Shown: positions 18,764-64,000 of the stretch, in pieces
Layout of the letters: each line of letters opens with the position of its first letter
Position numbering within the stretch: the stretch's first letter is position 1
Source of the DNA: Zeus faber
Lineage: Eukaryota > Chordata > Actinopteri > Zeiformes > Zeidae
Length of the DNA stretch: 64,000 nt
Reading direction: 5' to 3'
Assembly (NCBI GenBank): GCA_960531495.1
Contig: OY482859.1
Span: forward strand, 11,456,161 to 11,520,160
Translations under genes and position numbers: made by a program
Notes under the pieces: model-generated
The model's input: only the letters and a program-made list of their open reading frames with translations
Database searches by the model: none
What the model was told of the DNA's origin: nothing

Positions 18764-21158
18764 CAGGGGTGCCCAATAATTGGATCGCGATCGACCGGTC
18801 GATTGCGAAGGTAGTGCGGGTAGATCGCGTGCCAATCAAATTATTTTTTTTAGATGTTAGCCCATCATCTATCCTCCATTTGGCATTTGCCACTTGACTG
18901 ATATACAGGGCAGCCAGTCTAGTGTTGCTTAAAACTTTGTTCATTGGGTTACAATCACAACCACTTAGATTTCCTCTCTTCTAACCGAAGGGTCACCACG
19001 TAGAAAATGCGTGAGCTACTGCAAAACTTTAGCGAGCTAAGTGACCTAGTTAGCCTTCCAATTTATATCTACTAAAGAAGGGATATAAAAAATGAGTGGG
19101 GAAGCCGGACCAAGTAAGAAACCAAAAGCTTACCACTTCCATGCGGAATGGGAGGAGAACTTTTTTTTTCACCATGTCATACTCAAAGTGCGTTTGTCTG
19201 ATCTGTCAATCTACTGTTGCTTTTCCGAAAAAGCGATAAAAAATACGACACTGATTTTCCTCCGAAGAGCGAGCTGAGAAAGACAAAGGTGACTGTACTG
19301 CAATCGCGGTTAATCGGACAGCAGTCATTTTTCACACAGCTGAATCCAAAAGCAAAGGCAGCCACCGAAGAATCGTTCCGGGTGAGTCACGCCATCATTA
19401 AGCGTAAGAAGTCCTTCAAAGATGGAGAGATGGTAAAAGAGGCCTTCGTTTAGGCAGCTGACTCGTTGTTTCAGGAATTTAGAAATATTGTCTTCAATCA
19501 AAGCTCTTCAGCTATCAAAAAGTACACTTACACGACACTGTGAAGTAATTGGCGATGATTTGACACAGCAGCTTTGGAAGGACATCGTGGACTGGGAGTG
19601 TTTGTCATTGCAAGTAGACAAGTCTACAGACATAAGTGATACAGCACAATTGTGCATTTTAATTCGGATGGTGTTTACAGATATGACAGCAAAAGAGGAG
19701 CTGTTCACAATACTGCCCATGGAAGAACACACGCGGGGAGAGGACATTTTTCAGTCTTTCAAAAACGTTATCGTCAAAATTTAGCTCCCAGTGTGTAAAT
19801 TGATGTCAATCACCATGGACGGTGCGCCCGCAATGGTGGGCCGCTTGAATGGATTTATTACCAAGTGCAGGGAGGACGATGCTTTCCCCGACTTCCTTAA
19901 CTACCACTGCATAATACACCAACAAGCATTATGTGCAAAAATGCTAAAAATAAAAGAGATAATGGATGTGGCAACGAAAATCGCCTGTTCTATTTGAGCG
20001 AGATCTCTTCAAAGACTGCTGTTCCGTGCACATCTGGAGGAGGCTGACTGCAACGACTCTGACCTCTTGCTACACACTTATGTGAGATGGCTTAGTATTA
20101 AGTCAATTCCTGCAGTGATTTCGAGAGATCTGTCCGGAGATAAAGGAGTTTCTCCCTGTCAGTAAAAATGCAGAATACAAGCAGCTTAATGACGATCAGT
20201 GGCTGCTAGACTTGTCATTTTTTCAACTGATCTGACCAACATGTTGAATAAGCTTAATTTTACAGCCGCAAGGAAAAGACAAAACCGTGGTCAACACGAT
20301 CAGTTCAGTTAATGCCTTCAAAGGAAAAATGCAACTTCTGTCCTCAAAGCTGCAGCGCCATGATTTGGGGAACTTTCAAAGCCTCGCATCAGAGCTGGAG
20401 ACCGAAGGGAAGGCGTGTGCGCAACTTGACAGTGGGCGCTACACAGAGCAGATTGAAAATTGTCTGTCAGACTTTGACAAAGGGTTTCAAGACTTTGCTT
20501 TACTCGAGCCAATCGCTCCATTTATGTGCTTCCCATTTAGGGAAGATATTGAGGTTGATTTACTCGCATCAAAAATCGCAACACTTTCACCTGAACTGGT
20601 CTGCAGTGGAGGATGAGATGTTAACACTACAGGCTGACATTGAGCTGACGTCCGGGGCTCATGGACAGTTTTGGAACTTACTCACGGAGGAAAAGTACCC
20701 AAACATAAGGAAACGTGCTACCTCCTTGACTGCTGATTATTCGACTCTACTTTATTTATATTTATACTTTATTTATGCGAGTCAGTCTTTTCCCACATGA
20801 AGATTATTAAGTCCAAATACCGTTCCACCATGACTGATGATCATTTGGAAGCCTGCCTGAGGCTGGCCACCAGCAGCTACTGTCCGGACTATGCAACCCT
20901 GGCCGACTCCATTCAGTGCAAGTCATCAGAGTATGGTAGTGACCATAAATGTATTTAATTGTATTGTGCCGTAAAGGTTCATGCAGTGATGCAAGGTACG
21001 CCAACATATATTGTATGTATAAAGTATACACAGCCACTTCTTCTTCTTTCGGCTGCTCCCGGTAGGTGGGGGGGGGGGCATTTTTTAATGCAAGTAGATC
21101 ATTTTGACCTGGTCATTTTAAAAGTAGCTCGCAAGCCGAAAAAGTGTGGGCACCCCTG
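18764..21158 (+). mobile_element. hAT (Charlie-like) DNA transposon with decayed transposase
   Basis: Perfect 12-bp ends CAGGGGTGCCCA and TGGGCACCCCTG bound the element. They are flanked by near-identical 8-bp target duplications, TCTTGGAC and TCTTAAAC, the length expected of hAT. Transposase pieces are readable from 19092 (MSGEAGPSKKPKAYHFHAEW) to about 20940, including LQVDKSTDISDTAQL, ITMDGAPAMVGRLNGF, YHCIIHQQALCAKML and, near the end, the hAT dimerisation region (SAFSHMKIIKSKYRST then DDHLEACLRLA). The reading frame shifts near 19170 and 19460, has a stop near 19783, and has more breaks after 19997, so it is dead. It resembles the transposase domesticated in GTF2IRD2 and ZBED-type host proteins. 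It lies in HUWE1 5' intronic sequence in the sense orientation. Confidence 0.9.
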
Positions 21159-21222
21159 TCTTAAACAGATAACAAGTGTTGACAAGGCTTCCCCTGTTTC
21201 CCATAACTATCCATATTGCAGT

Positions 21223-21262
21223 TGATAAAAAGACTTTATTAATCCTCGGGGGAAATTCAGGA
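21223..21262 (+). repeat. Short dispersed tail motif
   Basis: The motif 'gataaaaagactttattaatcc' is followed by a G run and GGAAATTCAGG. Close variants occur at 10187, at 62373-62412 and, inverted, at 62484-62530. It resembles the 3' tail of a fish retroposon or MITE, but the family cannot be named from the sequence. Confidence 0.45.
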
Positions 21263-23349
21263 AGGTTATAATGAATTTCTTATTAATTTTTTCCTAGTTC
21301 ACATTTTATGATCGTGTCTAAATAAAGGAGCACTTATGGTATTACCAAAGTATTGCAGGGACTCTTGTTGATCATTTTCATAATTCTTTTATTTTGCCAA
21401 GTATATTTGCACATACAAGGAAAGTGACTTGGTGAGGTTGGTGCATAAAAGACAAAAAGCAACACAATATAAGCAAATAATTAACAAAGTATTTAACAAA
21501 GAATTCAACAAAAATTAACAAATGTTTCCACACTAATTTATTGAGAACTGTCAATGTTGTAAGCTTTGAAAGCCTCAGAGGCAATGACAGGGCTAGAGGC
21601 TATGAAATGGGTATGAGGCATGTACACTATAATTGGAATAAATATAATATAGAATTAGAGTCTAGGAAAATTGGAAATTACTATCACTATGCTCTCTCCA
21701 AGCATAATGAATTATTTTATAAACAATTGTCATTATTTTTGACCTAACAAGCTTCCTTCAAAAATATGTTCAACAATTAGATTGCTATTGTTATGATTTT
21801 CCCACACAACATGCAATTGTAGCAACAAGCTCTGGATTATTTATGTAGACCATTATCACCACTACAATCTCAAACAGCTCAATAAGCCCACATGAAAGCA
21901 GCTCCATCTAACTATTTGGTATTTGGCACCCCTACAGTTTGAGTGCAGTTGCACTTTTACACAACTGTCGTAAATCTCGATCCGGTGTCCGAAAATGTAT
22001 TTTACCCTGTAGTTTCAACCCTGGGTCACGTTTTGATAAGTCTATGTTACAAACGCAGATATAATGAACACCATTACAGCGCCCATTGCACGGACCTCGC
22101 CCGTTCAGCGAGCACTCAGTCCCCTGGTGCGGCTACCGGATGTGCTCAGCCTGGCAGATCGGCTCGCACGCATCAGTCAGAGGGCGAAACAAACCCTGTG
22201 ATGCAATGACAGTGAGGGCTGCACCGCTGGCCTGCCACGCCGTCGTGGAGGCTTATAATCTATCTGGGGTTTTTTCGTGTTGTTTTTTTTAAATAAATTT
22301 TTACCAGAGGAGAAATCTGTAATCACCCGAGCAGAACATCAAGGAATTGTGACGTAGTTTGTGACGACAGAGGTTACATAGAGCAAGAATAGGTGTTCGG
22401 GGGGAGTGCTGCCATTCTCCATATTACAAGTCAGTGTACCATCAAAATGATTGTGGAGCTGTTATTTCGAGGTGGAGTTACATAGTGTTGCTTTGATAGA
22501 ACTAGAGGTAAATACTTTGGATGCTTAAAGCGGTAATAGGATATCAGGCTTTTTTAAATGAAACTCAGTAGACACTGTCAGGTGCTGCTCCTGTGTTGTC
22601 GATTTTAATTAGATGTTGCTCTGTCATATCTCCACCAATTATTAGAAATGGATATCCTTATAAATAACTGAAAGATGCACTGTGTGGCTCTGTTCAATCA
22701 CAATAAAACAAAGTACAACCAAGTCAACTTTTACCTTCATACAAGTTACATTTCCTGAGTAATGTGATGGTTATCCAGTGAAGTAATAATGTTCTGCAGC
22801 TGCACCAAGATTTCATCATAAATACTCAACACAAGAAAAATAAATACACGCCAATGCCAGATGGATACTGTAATCATCCTCAGGGGCCAATTTGGGTATA
22901 AAACACTGTATGAAAACAATTTGCAATAATAATGAAGTACGGTAATTAGAAGAAAAAGCCAATATACGATAAACCTAAAACAGTAATTGCAGATATACAA
23001 TGCTGCGTATGTAAATGTTACCAGAGCCATTTGCTTGTTGGATTATGAATATGTTGACTATTTTGACAACTGGAATGAGTAATTTGGCCTAATTGAGGGT
23101 TTTAAGCGTAGTGTTCACTGCAAGGTTTTTATTCATAATGTTAGAACCGTATCAGCAAGTATCCTGTGAATCCTGTGAATCTTGAATCTTGAATCTTGAT
23201 AACACGTGTTATTCATTCTTGAAAAAGGTTTAACCACAAAACGAACAGACATTGAGGCGTTTTCACTCCGTCGTTTTGAACTATTAAAGCGGTTCATATT
23301 TTGTTTTTTATTTTATTATTATGATTTTTTTTGGGGGGGGGGGGGGTTG

Positions 23350-24000
23350 CGGGAAATAAACTGTGAAGAGACGCTATCCTGCCCCAAAGCGCCACTGCCT
23401 CTGGAGCTCCAGCTCTGGCTTGACACGGTCTCTTTGCACACTACCCGGCACAGTGACTTGCTCTAGCCAGCCCGAAGGTACCGAGACATGCGCGCCTTGT
23501 CGCCGAAGAAAATGAACAGGATCTGACAGAAAGACGGAGGATCTAACCTCTACTGGGTCGGTAGCCACCCGCGACTACATAGAATAATATCGAAACATCC
23601 GAAAGCCGCTGTGTCACGTTAGACTGCTCTGAGAATGATTCAGCGACTTATTACGCGCTCCTGCTCGGTGTTCCGGGAGCTAGCTTGCTAGCTGGCTAAC
23701 CAGCGTGTGCTCCGGCTCAAAAGGCCGGGCAAGAATTCGATCTCCCAATCACTGCTTTCGATACCAGTGTTCGCTAGGGAATATATTCACCAACAACCGA
23801 GCTGGTCGCTGCGGGGACTGGTTTCCCCGCGCGGATCCTGGGTGCGGAGTACTGTGTGCGGCCTGCACCGCAGCCTCGGGCTAAATTAGTCAACAGCCGG
23901 GTCAGGGCAGCGGTTCGAACAGTGCGACTCCGGCTAACAGCTAACGGCTAAACGCGGTATTCTGGTGTGGGAATACTAGTAACCACTAACCATGTTTCGG
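23350..24000 (+). promoter_or_regulatory. Second CpG-rich block inside HUWE1 5' intronic region
   Basis: About 650 bp of GC- and CpG-rich sequence stands out from AT-rich flanks, 8 kb downstream of the first HUWE1 CpG island and 1.4 kb upstream of the coding start. It could be an alternative promoter with its own first exon. No coding exon is supported: the open frames 23374-23568 and 23707-23889 look like composition effects. A poly(G) run lies at 23333-23346. Confidence 0.4.
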
Positions 24001-24641
24001 TCCTTGTACAGTCAAAGTAACCTTGCTCAATGTTCGTGTAGTCTAACATGGGGGGGGGGGGAAACTATATCTTTGCTAGCGTTAGCTTCAACTTTAGCCT
24101 CGACCTGTCCGTGTCTAGTCACTGGTGTTGCTGACAGTTTACAGTTGCATTGGTGAGAGGGGTGTCTGCTTTTAGAGGACATCACTATGCGAATGGAGAC
24201 GTTAGAGCTGAGTGGTTTGACGGATAACTGTAAAACCACTGGCCCCCTTGGTGATTTAATGCTATTTCTGATGAGGTGAAGGGGGTAAACCTTCAGGCTA
24301 ATGATTGCAGAGTGCAATTTGTTAGCGTATTTTATTTTTTATTTCCCATGCAATTTAATTAAGCCTGTTTTAATATATAGATGCTGTATATAATATTACA
24401 GATTTTTTATGTGCATGTATAGCTATATCTGCATTGTTTTTTAAATTGTAATATTGTTCTGGTGGTTTTCTTTGGCTGTGCCATTGACTCTAATCATGTT
24501 AATGCATATAAGCTTCTTTTTATGCCTTGCACCAGTATTGAAAGGCTATTCTACAACTTTTTAAGCACTTGTTTATGGTCTGTGCTATATTTTTTGTAAT
24601 CTTCGAACAGGTTTCAAGGTTTGACATTTGTGTATTTGCAG

Positions 24642-24691
24642 GTAAAGTGAACGAATCATGCTGCTGAGTCGGTACTGCCATATTACTTACT
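24642..24691 (+). other. huwe1: Candidate small untranslated HUWE1 exon
   Basis: A 50-nt block lies between the acceptor TGTATTTGCAG and the donor TTACT|GTAAGT. It contains ATGCTGCTGAG. If joined to the coding-start exon at 25363, that frame ends after 11 codons in a TGA formed exactly across the junction, giving a short upstream ORF. The support is splice signals only. Confidence 0.4.
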
Positions 24692-24742
24692 GTAAGTGTT
24701 ACTTGAACATCTAGAGATATAACTACGAAAGGGATTCTCTGT

Positions 24743-25209
24743 CAATTCACAAATATATATTAGATGAATATAAATTGGAAAAAGATGAATAAATACTACA
24801 ATCCACAAATCTGTATTCATATTTTTAAATCTAAGAAACAAATCTCTCCATATATGTACATGTACACATATGTATTAGTTGTGTAAACCATTCAGCACCC
24901 TTCTTGTGATTCAAACTACACATAACTTTGCCAGCCACAGTGAGTCAACTCCGCTCCAGGACCCACTCCGTGCATCCACTTTTTCCATCCCACCCTACAT
25001 GATATGTGTGTCACAAAACACTACCATGATTCTGTTTTTTTAGCATTTTGAAATCTTAATACATTTGTGGATTGTAGTAGATGGAGAGCTATATTTATAT
25101 TTTGTTTTGCATTAAAAAAAAAAAAAAAAAAAAAAATCTTAATACAGATTTGTGGATTGTATTTATTCAGCTTTTTCCATTTGTAGTTTTTTTTTATATA
25201 TGTGAATTG
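24743..25209. mobile_element. MITE-like element with long inverted arms
   Basis: The left arm begins CAATTCACAAATATATA and runs through GGAAAAAGATGAATAAATAC to CCACAAATCTGTATT. The right arm is its near reverse complement, from AATACAGATTTGTGG to TATATATGTGAATTG. Arms are about 70-75 bp, with a second partial repeat of the inner arm near 25053-25080 and a poly(A) run at 25112-25136. There is no coding sequence. It sits just before the HUWE1 coding-start exon. Confidence 0.65.
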
Positions 25210-25387
25210 TGACCGAATTCCTTCCATACACTGATGTTTGTACAGAGGTAATAATTGACTTGATTGATCAATTTTTGGTTGTTTTGAATCCTTAACATTT
25301 TTCCATAGATTTTGAATAAATGTTTACATTCTAGCGACATAATGAATGCCATCTCTCGATAGGAGCAACTTATAGAAAGGAGCGACA

Positions 25388-62781
<37,394 letters not shown>

Positions 62782-62889
62782 GTTAGCATGGACCGCACTG
62801 ACAGCAGGCAAACTGCTGCTTACAAACTGCCAACACTTAGCAAAGCCCGTCTGCTAGCCAGGGTTGAGGAATTCACTGTTGATCACTAG

Positions 62890-64000
62890 AACAATGGTTC
62901 TCACCATAGGGTTTGGGGATTGCCAGGGGTCCTGCAAGAGGTTCCAGGGGCCCCCTGCAAAATGATTGTTTAATTTTGCCGTTATTTTATTTACAAGGCG
63001 TTTGTATTAGTTTGGATCTTAGCACTAGACCTGCCAACCTGCATGCATTTTGTGTACCAACCACGCAATGTTCGGTCAAAATACACTGGCATGAAATGCC
63101 AGCTGAAACAACGGGGTGTTTTTATTTATTGTAATTTAGTTACGAAAAACAATCAACAAAAACAAAACAATACCATACATTTTTTTGGTATTTAAATTGC
63201 ATTCCTCGGATTGGACCAGGTGCTACGACCTTGTGCTGGTGGTTCTGAAACCCCTCTCCTCTCACTCACTCAACATCCACTGATAGGCGATGCAGTGGTA
63301 CTTTATTATCCACGAGGCGTAACGCTGCATTGCTGAGGTAAAATGGGAGGTGGGGGAGTAATAAGCACAAAAATGTGACTGTAATGTTAACATATAAAAT
63401 GTGAGATGCAACGTGAGATCTGTTGGTGACTAGAATCGGACGGTTTTCAGCTTGATCGGCCATGACTGGTGACCGCCCGGTATTGTGCTGATGTACTCAT
63501 AAAAATGCTCCTATACTCAAACCAGTTAACAATGTAATGTTCCGTAGTTGACGCTCAAAAAGATAGAGAAGTGAAATGTCGGCTGTTTTGAGGTACTTCA
63601 AGGTAAATGAAGAAGAATAGAAAAATTATTTATCCATCACCTGCCAATATCCCAAAATTGTGCAGACTGCGTATCTGTCGCCTTCACTACAGCCAAGGGT
63701 GATGGATGAGTAAATGGAGTATTTTAGCTGCAATAACTCAAAACACCATGGGGACTTCCTGTTACACTATTGTTATCCTCAAAATATCCTGCCAAGGTTG
63801 GCAGGTCTGTAACGCACAGTTTCATCATAGTTTCACTTTTTGTCTCTAACTATAGTGTAGACACATATGGAAGTTCTATCTATACAATAAAAATGATTGG
63901 AACAGATTGGGGTCCCAGAGACAAACTTATCAAATTGAGTGTGAGCACTGGAGACTAGATTCACCAACACAACCTGCCTTGATGAGTCACCTGACACACT
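62890..64000. mobile_element. Charlie-like hAT element interrupted by another transposon
   Basis: It opens with ATGGTTCTCACCATAGGG, a hAT-Charlie-type terminus, and runs through 'ttacaaggcg' to CTTAGCAC at 63025. After the inserted element it resumes at 63809 with 'acgcacagtttcatcatagtttcac' and 'cacatatggaagttct'. Both halves match the uninterrupted copy at 16776-17101. No HUWE1 exon is seen in this span. The right end is lost or beyond the window. Confidence 0.6.
63026..63808. mobile_element. Non-autonomous DNA transposon, copy B of a two-copy family
   Basis: Its ends are TAGACCTGCCAACCT and AGGTTGGCAGGTCTG, clear inverted repeats of 13-14 bp. Its interior matches copy A at 35806-36579. 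It sits inside the Charlie-like element. The flanking octamers CTTAGCAC and TAACGCAC share only their last four bases, so the target duplication is doubtful. There is no coding sequence. Confidence 0.75.

Noticed and set aside
15735-25360. An extra host gene in the long HUWE1 5' intronic region
   Set aside because: The only coding-like sequence is the hAT transposase. The other open frames lack splice support or recognisable domains.

Overview
This window is vertebrate nuclear DNA, most likely from a teleost fish. Both genes are split into many short exons with GT..AG introns, CpG-rich promoters, long (TG)n, (AT)n and (TCTA)n tracts, and intronic debris of hAT, Tc1/mariner and palindromic MITE-like DNA transposons of the kind common in fish. 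I cannot name the species. No retroviral, LTR or capsid-bearing element was recognised.

Layout, all host genes on the + strand. 1-1.3 kb: a degenerate Tc1/mariner element. 1.8-2.9 kb: GC-rich promoter and untranslated first exon of PHF8. 4.2-12.66 kb: the whole PHF8 (KDM7B) coding sequence, 21 coding exons adding to 3,084 nt (1,027 codons plus stop), in frame throughout, followed by an AT-rich 3' UTR to about 15 kb. 15.2-15.73 kb: CpG promoter and untranslated first exon of HUWE1, only about 0.3 kb past the last PHF8 poly(A) signal. 15.7-25.4 kb: long 5' intronic region with a 2.4 kb hAT transposon, a second CpG-rich block and two candidate untranslated exons. 25.39-62.78 kb: 69 coding exons of HUWE1 (about 3,989 codons), covering the armadillo-like N-terminus, UBA, UIM, WWE, BH3-like segment, acidic stretch and ubiquitin-binding (UBM) repeats. 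The remaining C-terminal part with the catalytic HECT domain lies beyond the right edge.

The best non-coding find is a pair of let-7-family microRNA hairpins in the intron between HUWE1 exons 57 and 58 (54.5-54.94 kb). They match the let-7f-2/mir-98 pair that sits in a HUWE1 intron in human, so the nested arrangement appears conserved to fish. Other points of note are (TG)n tracts that abut 3' splice sites of several HUWE1 exons, transposons nested in other transposons (one with an internal 'empty site' elsewhere in the window), a frame-neutral cassette-like exon, a tandem NAGNAG acceptor, and Ser/Gly homopolymer growth in HUWE1.

The two proteins act in separate pathways: PHF8 is a nuclear histone demethylase that reads H3K4me3, and HUWE1 is a giant HECT E3 ubiquitin ligase. 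I assigned exons by translating both sides of each splice site, checking reading-phase continuity, and comparing with the human proteins from memory. No alignment was run. I found no sign of a novel multi-gene system.
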